Shown piece after piece: positions 54,760 to 64,000 of a DNA stretch of 64,000 nucleotides. The notes beneath the pieces were generated by a model that worked only from the letters and a program-made list of their open reading frames with translations, was not told the origin of the DNA and made no database searches. The DNA is from Psococerastis gibbosa (lineage: Eukaryota; Arthropoda; Insecta; Psocodea; Psocidae): assembly GCA_963971405.1 (NCBI GenBank), contig OZ020489.1:5146001-5210000 (forward strand). The letters run 5' to 3'. The first letter of the stretch is position 1, and every line of letters begins with the position of its first letter. The translations under genes and the position numbers were made by a program.

Positions 54760-57180
54760 CATAGACAACAGATAACTAGACTCGTCACCGGGATAGGGAT
54801 TCAGTTCGCGATAGCAGCGCCACGCCGCGCAGCGGAAATTTTTTCTCCGTCCACTTTCCTTGAACAACAGAGCTCAAGTTAAATTCTTTTGTAAATATTT
54901 AAATGTCAAATTAAATATTCATGGGAATAAAATGTATTTTAAAAATTGTAATGATTTTTTTACAAATTCTGAAACTATCACTAAAATCTCAATTTGAAAC
55001 TTATTTTCAAAAAGATAGTCCAAAATCAAGGACTGATCACTGAAGGACGCACGCCATCCAGCCTACCAGCCATTACTGAAATTGTTTTGTTTGCATTTTC
55101 AACTGGGCACTATTATATTTTAGATTTTAGTTTTAGTAGAAAAATGCCGAAAGCTAGCAAAAGAAGAGTCCGATATTGCTCGGTTGTGGGCTGTTTCAAT
55201 TCAATTAATATGCCAGTCAAAAGGGTGATAAGTCCTAGGGATTGAGAAGGAATAGGTAGTAGTGGGACGACCATTTGTACATTTTGTCCATGTTGAGCAT
55301 GGCTCATTATCTCATAGTGTCCATTATCCCTCGTATAGTAGATAGCATAAGTTGACATCGAAGACGTTTAACGGATTGCTAATGGAAAAAACAATCAATT
55401 TTGGTCGTTGGTATTAGGCATTCGACATAGGACGAATGGGTTACTAATAATAATCTAGAGTAATAAACAATGTGCTACGTACGGGTTATGAAAAAGTTTT
55501 TTAGGACATTACGGGCTCTAGACTGTAGTGCCAAAGAGTAAAAATAAACTACCGTATTAATGGGAATGTTCAGTACAGTATAAAAGTATATGAATAAAAT
55601 TGAAATGTGGAAATTTAACGTTTGAACTGCAATTGACTAACGCTGCTTACTGTATTACCGATACTTATCTACTTATCATACGTAAACTTATTAGACTTTA
55701 CACTGCCAATGGCACATTACATAATATAAGCGTTGAAATACAGTCAACTGTCATTATAATGGAATATAAAAAAAATAATATTAATCTCCATTGGAATATG
55801 GCAACTAAAATGTTACAGACCAAAATTTGAATTTAAGCGGGAACGCTGCAAGCGCCGCGGTGCGGAAAAAATTATCTCCGTCCACTTAGCAGAAGACGGT
55901 TCTTAGTGGAAGAAAGGCAAAATTCCATTTTATACAGCGTTGACAGCCCCCTGCATTTGATAACGGTTAATTTCCAATCTAGGGAACATAGACAACAGAT
56001 AACTAGACTCGTCACCGGGATAGGGATTCAGTTCGCGATAGCAGCGCCACGCCGCGCAGCGGAAATTTTTTCTCCGTCCACTTTCCTTGAACAACAGAGC
56101 TCAAGTTAAATTCTTTTGTAAATATTTAAATGTCAAATTAAATATTCATGGGAATAAAATGTATTTTAAAAATTGTAATGATTTTTTTACAAATTCTGAA
56201 ACTATCACTAAAATCTCAATTTGAAACTTATTTTCAAAAAGATAGTCCAAAATCAAGGACTGATCACTGAAGGACGCACGCCATCCAGCCTACCAGCCAT
56301 TACTGAAATTGTTTTGTTTGCATTTTCAACTGGGCACTATTATATTTTAGATTTTAGTTTTAGTAGAAAAATGCCGAAAGCTAGCAAAAGAAGAGTCCGA
56401 TATTGCTCGGTTGTGGGCTGTTTCAATTCAATTAATATGCCAGTCAAAAGGGTGATAAGTCCTAGGGATTGAGAAGGAATAGGTAGTAGTGGGACGACCA
56501 TTTGTACATTTTGTCCATGTTGAGCATGGCTCATTATCTCATAGTGTCCATTATCCCTCGTATAGTAGATAGCATAAGTTGACATCGAAGACGTTTAACG
56601 GATTGCTAATGGAAAAAACAATCAATTTTGGTCGTTGGTATTAGGCATTCGACATAGGACGAATGGGTTACTAATAATAATCTAGAGTAATAAACAATGT
56701 GCTACGTACGGGTTATGAAAAAGTTTTTTAGGACATTACGGGCTCTAGACTGTAGTGCCAAAGAGTAAAAATAAACTACCGTATTAATGGGAATGTTCAG
56801 TACAGTATAAAAGTATATGAATAAAATTGAAATGTGGAAATTTAACGTTTGAACTGCAATTGACTAACGCTGCTTACTGTATTACCGATACTTATCTACT
56901 TATCATACGTAAACTTATTAGACTTTACACTGCCAATGGCACATTACATAATATAAGCGTTGAAATACAGTCAACTGTCATTATAATGGAATATAAAAAA
57001 AATAATATTAATCTCCATTGGAATATGGCAACTAAAATGTTACAGACCAAAATTTGAATTTAAGCGGGAACGCTGCAAGCGCCGCGGTGCGGAAAAAATT
57101 ATCTCCGTCCACTTAGCAGAAGACGGTTCTTAGTGGAAGAAAGGCAAAATTCCATTTTATACAGCGTTGACAGCCCCCTG
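54760..57180 (+). repeat. Tandem duplication, period 1227 bp, with THAP-like scraps
   Basis: The block starting CATAGACAACAGATAAC at 54760 recurs at 55987. All open frames inside are identical in the two copies (54994/56221, 55600/56827). The second copy lacks about 25 bp near its end, after GACAGCCCCCTGC. Each copy has MPKASKRRVRYCSVVGCFNS, the N-terminus of a THAP-like finger (C-x4-C). Lower down, ISVHLAEDGS in another frame resembles the CSxHFxED end of THAP domains. The two pieces are separated by about 0.65 kb with stops, so they are either exons of a dead THAP gene or part of a THAP transposon. Confidence 0.85.
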
Positions 57181-57404
57181 CTAGGGAATATAGATCGTTT
57201 GCTACCACACAAATGACGGAATATTTACGTTTACGAGAGATCTGTTATTAATATGTAAGTGTAGTTTAATAAGTTAAATTAAGTCTGATTGATTTTTTTT
57301 CTTTTTTCTTTAGTTTTAGAGTAGGGTAAATTGTTATAGGTCTTCATGTGGGGCTTTACAATTATTGTATTTAAATTGTTCTATATTTAATACATTCATT
57401 CATT

Positions 57405-58441
57405 CATGTGCTTCTGAGGAAACTTGAACATTACGGAATTCGTGGATTGGCCCTAAAATGGTTCCGGAGCTACCTGCAAGGCAGGAAGCAGATGGTTGAT
57501 ATTGGGGCAAAGTCGATATGGAGAGAAGTTCCGACTGGGGTACCACAGGGCAGCGTGTTAGGCCCTACAATATTCATACTATATATAAATGATTATGTTG
57601 AAAACCTTAACATGGCCCCTGGTGGACCATCTGTCGGTCTGTTTGCAGATGACAACTACTTTGCGTTGGCTGCTCCAACTGCATCCCAGATTGAAACTGT
57701 CTGCAACGCTGCTCTTACAATTGCAAGCAAATGGCTGGCCGCAAATAAACTCCTTCTCAATCAAGGGAAAACCAACTTTGTTGTGTTCAAAACATTGCAT
57801 AAGCTTTTAATTTAGTTCCTCAGTTGCAAATAGACGGAAATCAAATCCGGCCAGCTGAACAAGTAGGACTTTTGGGTGTAACCATAGATCCTGCCCTCAA
57901 CTGGAAGCCCCATCTACACATCATGTGTGGAAAGCTTTCCTCATGCGCGTTCCTCCTGTGGAGTCTCTCATTTATAGTAGATAGATAGACAATGAAGGTA
58001 GTCTACTATGGGCTCTTTGAGTCGCACCTAAGGTATGCAATTATAAGTTGGGAGAACTCGACGGACGCAACCAGACCTTTTATAATACAAAAGAGGGCAA
58101 TACGAACTATGGGAGGTGTTAGAGACCAGACAGTCTCTTGTAGACCGCTATTTAAAAACCTAGAAATCCTTACCTTACCGACCCTCTACATACTGGAGGC
58201 TATTAAATTTGCCACGTTAAGTCCGAACTTCAGGCAAAGAGACATACACCCCCATTACACAAGAAACAGGGATCAAATAAGTAGGGAGCCATGCCGTCTT
58301 ACGTTAACGTTAAACTCTCCCGAAGTAATGGGGGCCAGACTTTATAACTGTTTACCGCCCAGCATGAGAGCCTTGGAAGGCAAAGCTTTCAGAAACGCGC
58401 TCAGAAAACAACTGTTGGATAATTGTCCGTACTCTGTATGA
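57405..58441 (+). pseudogene. Jockey-like LINE RT, 3' half
   Basis: Frame 1 (57408-57815): LEHYGIRGLALKWFRSYLQ, TGVPQGSVLGPTIFILYI, the catalytic LFADDNYFALAAP and NQGKTNFVVFKT. After a frameshift come VGLLGVTIDPALNWKPHLH (about 57870) and a stop. Frame 3 (57992-58441): LFESHLRYAIISWENSTDA, KRAIRTMGGVRDQTVSCRPL and LYNCLPPSMRALEGKAFRN, down to a natural-looking stop. The 5' half is absent. It is less decayed than other Jockey-like relics in the window. Confidence 0.85.
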
Positions 58442-58584
58442 GAAGTTTTTGAGAGGCAAGCCTGGCTAAAATACTAATAATACTAACTTACTAACCCACT
58501 AACTTGCCAACTAATTGTGTTCTTTTTGTTTGTTTATCTTAGGTGCATCCTACTTGACGAAGCCTAAAACTGGGATTATTCGCC

Positions 58585-60073
58585 TTATTTCGGTTTTTCT
58601 AAAAAAACGGTAAGTTTTATCAAAAAAGTTTTTGAACCAATTCTCTATAAAAAAAAAAGGTGTGATTTTTTTCCAAGGGCCACCATTCCTGAGATATCGC
58701 GCTTGTAAGAGTCACGCCCCACATAATATGCACATACTGACATACAGCCACGTATAATTCATAGTTAGGTACTTAAGCTTGCCTATTCGTGCCTCTCATG
58801 TAAAAACTATACTATTCATCGAAAATATACACTTAAATAAAATATTCACGTATAGAAGACATTCATTCAGTCCCTTGCTATACAGAGTCCTCTCCACCTG
58901 CTTGGCCTTAAATAACATCTGGCTAGCCTATATGATATATATGTGGATTTGTTGGTATGACTTACTGTAAGGACTCAAATAGATAAAATTTACTTTTTAA
59001 AAACCGGGAAAGGCTCAACAGTGAATAGCTAGTGTGTACACAGATACTGTTTATAACCTTTGTCAAATACAAGAAACATGTCAACTATTTTATCTTCCTC
59101 CTAAATCATCATTTGCTATTCAACACTTGTATCGAGTATACTATCAAGTTCAGGTATGGCAAGGCAATCAACTGAAGCCTGAAGATAGGGGTTGGGAATT
59201 AATAAATAACATTTTAATGGCCAATCCAAACTTTACTTCCCCCTGCAACAGAAAAACTTCTTAACGCTATTGTGCACCATTCGGTCAGTTGATGGTTGAT
59301 GCCGTAGCGGAGCGCTAGTGGTCTCGTTCGAGAGGTGCGGGACTATAAAGTTTTGTCTTAGATAGTTTTGAAGATCATCTAGACGACGTCTCCCATTCTC
59401 GATACATTGAGTGTACGGATTTCTTCCTGGATATTGTCCTTTGAATCTTGTAGAGTCCTTGGACGGTTCATATAAACACGGGATTTCAAAAAAAAACCAT
59501 AGGAAAAAATCACAAGGTGACAAATCGGAGATCGGGCCGGCCACTGCAAATCGTCCCTGATTGAGATGAGGCGTTCAAGGAAGAGCTGTTCTCTCAAAGT
59601 CACGTTCTGACAGTTCTTGCACAATAGACATCCTATTATATGGATGCAAATGTTGGTCTTGATGGAGAATTCTCATCGCAGAACGATCGGAAAGTCCAAG
59701 GGCAGAGGCATGTGATCGCAACATTGAAGCTCTAACTGCCTCAATGTTCTCAGGTGATCTAAGGGGCTGAGGGACTCCAGTTCTTCGTTTTATCGAGTTT
59801 GCAGTTCTAAACGCAGTGATCCACGTAACATTGATTTCCGGTCTGGAACAGTGCCTAAATTAAAGCGATTCCGAAATGCGCGTTGGTTTGCAATCACAGA
59901 ACATCCACTCAAAAAGTAGACCTCAGCCCAAACGCACGCTCCACAATGTTCCAACACGCGATTGCGCCCCATTGGAAAAAAAAATGATAGACACCTTTTT
60001 TTATAGAGAATTGGTTCAAAAACTTTTTTGATAAAACTTACCGTTTTTTAGTTTTTTAGAAAAACCGAAATAA
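58585..60073 (-). mobile_element. Mariner-like (DUF4817-type) transposon relic
   Basis: TIRs of about 80 bp: TTATTTCGGTTTTTCTAAAA and TGAACCAATTCTCTATAAAA at both ends, in inverse orientation (58585-58662 and 59990-60073). The minus strand encodes transposase scraps: SGCSVIANQRAFRNRFNL and VPDRKSML (helix-turn-helix start, 59790-59972), PENIEAVRASMLRSHASALG, LSDRSAMRILHQDQHLHP, and SDLSPCDFFLWFFF near 59500. SPDLxPCDFFLW is the mariner catalytic-domain motif. Frameshifts and deletions make it inactive. Confidence 0.8.
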
Positions 60074-60247
60074 CCTGAAATTTTGACCTTTGACCCCGAA
60101 TAAATTTTCTAACACACATGGGATCGATGGGGATCTTTGACATTTTATTTATAATGGTAAACCCAAGGTCTGTACCAAAATTTAGCTCTCCGGAAGTTTT
60201 TATTATTTCAAATGTCTACCTTGACCGGGCTACGTACTTGCATTAAG

Positions 60248-60385
60248 GCCCAATTGGAATCCGGGCTGATTGGCCGTGATCGATCTGACAGCGTACATCC
60301 AGTAGTACGGTTTTAAAGCGACCAAGCCCGGATGTTACTGCTTCAATTGATTGCGAGAGAGCCTTTGTAATTGGCACACTTCATA
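60248..60385. repeat. Degenerate Penelope-type terminal module
   Basis: GGAATCCGGGCTGATTGGCC (60258) and AAGCCCGGATGTTACTGC (60325) form a short, mutated inverse pair of the module seen at 22468 and elsewhere. It lies about 240 bp before the second GTPase gene. Confidence 0.5.
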
Positions 60386-60545
60386 TACTGAATTAACTGT
60401 TATTAACCATTTTGTTTTAGGTTCTGACTGATTATTTTAAAGGAACATCGTCAATTTGTAACCTTTTTGTTACATCCACAAAAAATCCACGGGATATCGG
60501 CAAGACTGTGAAATAGCTCGTGAGGACTCATAAGGTGCTGCCAAC

Positions 60546-60581
60546 TATAAAACAAGTGCATGATTTACAAACCAAGACAGT
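60546..60581 (+). promoter_or_regulatory. TATA box and initiator of the second GTPase gene
   Basis: TATAAAA (60546-60552) is followed by ACAGT (60577-60581), close to the arthropod initiator TCAGT, with the putative +1 A 33 bases from the first T. This predicts a 5' UTR of about 43 nt before the ATG at 60622, with no need for an upstream exon. Confidence 0.45.
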
Positions 60582-60621
60582 CAATTCCTTGATTCTTTGG
60601 CGAAAAATTGAGTAAGGAACA

Positions 60622-62205
60622 ATGTTTCAAAGAGGCTATAAAGCTTTGGAAGACTGGACAGAAAAAGTTAGAGACTTTTTACCATCAGCCCCATCGACCG
60701 CTGATTTCAAAAGGTTGAAAGATTTGCCCAAATTCTTGGTGGGTTTAGATGAATTGGGGAAAGCTTCGGCTGACTATTGTAATGATGATATCGTGGTATT
60801 TGTTGGACAGACAAAAGCGGGCAAGAGTACTTTAATTAATTGTCTACTAAATTTGCCCCTACTTAAGAAGCTCAATACCACTACTGGCGATACTGTAATA
60901 GTTAATCTGGACAAAGCAGGGCAGGACGGGCCAATTATTAGTTCAGAATCAGAGTCTGAAACTGCAATACCTCAAAAGTATAGATGCAAACTAGGCTTAG
61001 ATTACACTCTTTGGGATATGCCAGGGTTTGACGACAATAGAGGCGCCTTCCAGGAAATATTGAACGCTATTACGTTCAAAAATATAATTACGCGGCAAAA
61101 GAGTGTCCTCTTTGTTTTGGTAGCAGATTTTGCACTTCTCAGAGACGTAAATAATTTACCATTGCTTAAACTTTTAAGCAAACTGGCAGAGATATGCCCA
61201 CAAACACTTAACAACGTCTGTTTCGTTGTTACAAGAAACGAAAAGGGGAATGTGGTTTCGAGATTGGAGGAAATTCATTCTAGTTTAGTGTCAGACAAGA
61301 CTAACGAAGCGAACACTTATATTGCCAATGAGGGAAAAAAATTGATAGGGGAATTATTATTCAACAAAGCGGTTATCGATTTTAAGCAACCCGTATTGGT
61401 TGAAAACAGTGAAATGGAATACTTTGAAATGCCTAATAGACAGCAGGTTACCGATTGTTTGAATAGATTGAATGGGGTTAAAATTGAACACATTTCTCTT
61501 GTCATAAGTGATGCTGCAAAATGCGAACTCAATGTAATCCATTCGATTCTATATGACGCATTGAAAGAGCAAATAAATAAGATATGCATATTTATCGACA
61601 ATTACGCTAACAGCCTAGAAAAAACCCTGGAATGCTACCAAAAAGCAATATTGAAAGTGAGTGATATATTAAAGATAAACGACCTAACTAAATTGGTCAC
61701 TGAAGTGGCGAATAAGTTGGAAAATCGTGACAGCAAAGGAATAGATAGTTTTATAAACGCATTTACATCGATTGATGAGCTTCATGAGAATATTTTTGTA
61801 TCTCAGACATTTAAGGGACGATTGAAGTTTTATTTTAAGCTAAAAAAGGCACTTGGCGATTTGTCTGCTAAACTAAGTGAAGGGATAATATTTATTGCTG
61901 CTCATGAGAAAGCAGAAAAAGATACACAGGAAGCCTGGGTTAGAGAGCAAGCCCAAGCTCGTGAAGAGACTCGGGCTAAAGAGGAGGGCCGTGTTCGAGA
62001 GGAAGCGCGGACTAGAGGGCAAGTCCATGCTCGTGAAGAGGCTCGGGCTAGAGAGCAAGTCCATGCTCGTGAAGAGTTTCGGGCTAGAGAGGAGGCTCAG
62101 AAATCAAGGGAGTCCGTGGAGACGTCTGCTGCGGCGAATTCACCGATACCTAATTGGTTTGTAACGGCAGTCATGTTTGCACTTAGATGGTTGGGTTGGT
62201 TGTAA
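60622..62205 (+). CDS. Single-exon P-loop GTPase with coiled-coil and hydrophobic tail (copy 2)
   Basis: 527 aa, intact. Same architecture as the 18678 gene. The N-terminal motif VRDFLPSAPSTADFKRLKDL is at 16-35. G1 is GQTKAGKS (62-69), the G2 threonine lies in TTGDTVIV (87-94) and G3 is DMPGFDDNRG (132-141). The G4 position is VVTRNE (202-207). ESETAIP before G3 is also shared. The two proteins align through the whole length with few gaps until about residue 425. Residues about 430-500 are here expanded into Arg/Glu repeats of the AREEARAREQVH type, predicted to form a long charged helix or coiled coil. The tail NWFVTAVMFALRWLGWL (511-527) matches NWFVRAINAILGLFGWS of copy 1. Membrane-linked oligomerising GTPase is the likely type; the function is unknown. 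Confidence 0.82.
   Translation: MFQRGYKALEDWTEKVRDFLPSAPSTADFKRLKDLPKFLVGLDELGKASADYCNDDIVVFVGQTKAGKSTLINCLLNLPLLKKLNTTTGDTVIVNLDKAGQDGPIISSESESETAIPQKYRCKLGLDYTLWDMPGFDDNRGAFQEILNAITFKNIITRQKSVLFVLVADFALLRDVNNLPLLKLLSKLAEICPQTLNNVCFVVTRNEKGNVVSRLEEIHSSLVSDKTNEANTYIANEGKKLIGELLFNKAVIDFKQPVLVENSEMEYFEMPNRQQVTDCLNRLNGVKIEHISLVISDAAKCELNVIHSILYDALKEQINKICIFIDNYANSLEKTLECYQKAILKVSDILKINDLTKLVTEVANKLENRDSKGIDSFINAFTSIDELHENIFVSQTFKGRLKFYFKLKKALGDLSAKLSEGIIFIAAHEKAEKDTQEAWVREQAQAREETRAKEEGRVREEARTRGQVHAREEARAREQVHAREEFRAREEAQKSRESVETSAAANSPIPNWFVTAVMFALRWLGWL
61948..62100 (+). repeat. In-frame minisatellite coding the Arg/Glu helix
   Basis: Degenerate repeats of about 36-42 bp with CATGCTCGTGAAGAG and CGGGCTAGAGAG. 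The number of units probably varies between alleles. All units keep the reading frame. Confidence 0.8.
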
Positions 62206-62434
62206 ATTAATTGGGAAGAAGGTTTAAAATCAAAACCGTACAGCTCCAGTTATCCGAATCATTTGAAACCGGACGTTCGGGCCCAATTCGGGTACTCAAA
62301 ATTTTGAATAGAGCTCTCAAAAAATATGTATAATTTTGAGAAAAAATAGCTCTTTTTCACGCATCCCTCATCAAAATGCAAAAAGTACTTCGGTGCCGGA
62401 ATCTGTGGTTGTACCTTAGATTGATAATGGTGAA

Positions 62435-62742
62435 ATGTTATGTGTTCCCATTCGTTCTATATGGTATGGAGGGACCCAAGCTATGGAGAACAGGATCAGT
62501 GCATTAAATGTGGATATACAGGCGGAAGAACAAAGACTGCATGTGACCGAGATGCGAATGCTGAGCTTCACTCTAGCTGATAGACGCCGGAGCGACGAAA
62601 TAAGAGCTGAAATGAAGACCGCTAAAATAGTCGATAAAGCCCGGGAACGACGACTGTCATGGTGAGAAGTGGAAGAGAACATGCTGTATCGCTGACCCCC
62701 CCCCCCCCCCTTAGGGATAAAATCGATGAAAAAGTAAGTATG
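62435..62742 (+). pseudogene. RTE-like LINE 3' fragment
   Basis: AEEQRLHVTEMRMLSFTLAD, then RRRSDEIRAEMKTAKIVDKA, matches the C-terminus of the LINE at 40440-44880 (AEEQRLHVAEMRML). It ends in a 13-bp C tract and GGGATAAAATCGATGAAAAA, the family 3' end. An internal deletion after RERRLSW has removed most of the tail. Confidence 0.8.
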
Positions 62743-62744
62743 CA

Positions 62745-62862
62745 GACGAATGCTGCGCATGTCTTCGAGAGGTCGTGTCCCAAATGATAAGGTGCTGAGG
62801 CGAATGGATTCTAAAGCCGAGTTGCTGCAGACGGTTAAGAAACGGAAACTGACATATTGCGG
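62745..62862 (+). pseudogene. Scrap of another RTE-like LINE C-terminus
   Basis: RRMLRMSSRGRVPNDKVLRR, then MDSKAELLQTVKKRKLTYCG, resembles the RRMLRISWxDRVTNEEVLRR tail family seen at 14990-15040. About 40 codons only. Confidence 0.6.
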
Positions 62863-62869
62863 TCGTGTG

Positions 62870-64000
62870 ATATAGACTTTTACATGTGATAAATAATCGA
62901 AGGGAAGATAAAAGTAAGTAGCCTACGGTAATATGAAAGAAGTTGTTTGTCATTTTCATGTGTTGGCCGCGGTGGAACGACGAAAATTGCCCAATAGAAA
63001 CCGCAGCCTTAATTGTAAATGAAACGGAAATTATGTAACTATAACTTAACCTATTGATATTTTTACCTATTTGTACTATTTTTATACTGATACGTTTGGA
63101 TAGGTAGGCTACGTTTTTTTCTTTTTTTTAAGAAGGTCCTGGAAAAAATATCCATTTATGTTTTATTAATGGAGCCTAACTTAACAATAAATTAACTTAA
63201 TTATTTTGATTGCTCTTAATGCAAAGTAGTCATTATTTCTGACTTGCGCACGTTACCCTACAGTGAGTAGGTTATTGTTACAACAAGCCTCAGCTTGTCC
63301 AGCCGCCTTAGGTTCTCACCTAGGACATTAGGCTACTATGTCCTTTATTTATTCGCCCCCCGCTCTCAAATTAATTTGGAAGCCATTGAAGCTTGGAAAT
63401 GATTAGTGAACTCAGTGGGGCAAAACCCGTACATTTAATATGCTGGATGCGATGTTATGATATTTAGTCACAACCTTAAGGTACCTAGCTGTCTGATCTT
63501 TGAACTGCATGCATAGGTCACTCGAAAGATGGTACTTCGCTCCACATATTGCTGTGACAACGCCCTTCGGGGCCTGTTTTCCAACCCCAGGGCAAGAGCG
63601 CCCTGCACTGAAAAGACCATTAAAGGAAGAAAGAAATATATTTATCATACAATACAAAATGAATTAATTATACAACAAACCCACTAAGAAATTAACAATT
63701 TTCCTACTAAATATATATATGTATAAATTCCTCCGTGGGCACATCAATCAAAACCTATGAAAGGTTTGTGTGATTGAAATTGTGATGTTTTAACATAAGA
63801 ATTATTCTTTTACTTTTAGGGCGAGCGCGACCGAAATTACCGAGTTACCAGAATCCGGACGCGGTCGCCCTAAAAATTGTTTTCTTTTATTGTTATAAAT
63901 AGAAATATTATTTAATATAACTTCACCACGAGGAGGAGATTAAGGATTTTCAGCTTTGAGACTAGGCATTATTCAGAGACTCATTTAATGTACCGTACTT
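62870..64000. other. Unassigned DNA with a small hairpin
   Basis: No gene is recognised. An 81-codon minus frame (63412-63657) has no known motif. At 63814-63875, TTTTAGGGCGA and TCGCCCTAAAA are perfect 11-bp inverted repeats around a GC-rich loop. Confidence 0.4.

Noticed and set aside
63412..63657. 81-codon minus-strand frame as a gene
   Set aside because: No recognisable motif, promoter or splice evidence; another frame is equally open over part of it.

Overview
This is eukaryotic, almost certainly invertebrate animal DNA. The window is AT-rich and packed with long homopolymers. It is dominated by transposable elements: two Ty3/gypsy LTR retrotransposons, several LINE clades, a Penelope-like element, tRNA-derived SINEs, hAT-type and mariner-type DNA transposons, THAP-domain elements and foldback MITEs. 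This mix, and the CsRn1/Kabuki-type gypsy element, fit an arthropod or other protostome best. I cannot name a species. No rRNA, intact tRNA gene, CRISPR array or bacterial operon is visible.

Layout. 1-5.4 kb: end of a long-TIR MITE, a LINE scrap, a 1.9-kb hAT-like element with a perfect 8-bp target duplication, and a decayed LINE. 5.7-13.0 kb: a large inverted repeat (arms about 2.9 and 3.3 kb, near-identical where compared) around an 0.87-kb spacer, bounded by TTAA. 13.3-17.8 kb: three broken LINEs. 18.7-20.2 kb: an intact single-exon GTPase gene. 20.4-28.3 kb: hAT-like MITEs, a Penelope-type palindrome, and several copies of an element carrying a broken THAP domain and many poly(C) tracts. 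28.5-33.7 kb: a young CsRn1-like gypsy element with identical 387-bp LTRs but a broken pol. 34.2-36.0 kb: a hAT-like element holding a GC-palindromic tandem repeat. 37.5-44.9 kb: an I-like LINE with RNase H, itself hit by another LINE, then an RTE-like LINE split by a Penelope-like element. 45-49 kb: a hammerhead-ribozyme inverted repeat, Penelope scraps, SINEs and a LINE relic. 49.3-54.1 kb: an apparently intact, very young gypsy element with one 1377-aa gag-pol frame. 54.8-57.2 kb: an almost perfect 1227-bp tandem duplication. 57.4-60.1 kb: a LINE relic and a mariner-like relic. 60.6-62.2 kb: a second GTPase gene. The rest is LINE scraps and unassigned DNA.

The only convincing non-transposon genes are the two GTPases (496 and 527 aa). 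They share an N-terminal motif, a P-loop, a Walker-B/G3 motif D-x-P-G-F-D-D-N-R-G, a degenerate G4 and a short Trp-rich hydrophobic C-terminal tail. They look like members of a lineage-specific, membrane-associated GTPase family loosely resembling AIG1/GIMAP, IRG or dynamin-like proteins. They are my best candidate for an undescribed system. The hammerhead motif, the large foldback structure and the THAP/poly(C) elements are next. Everything was read by eye; no database search was run.
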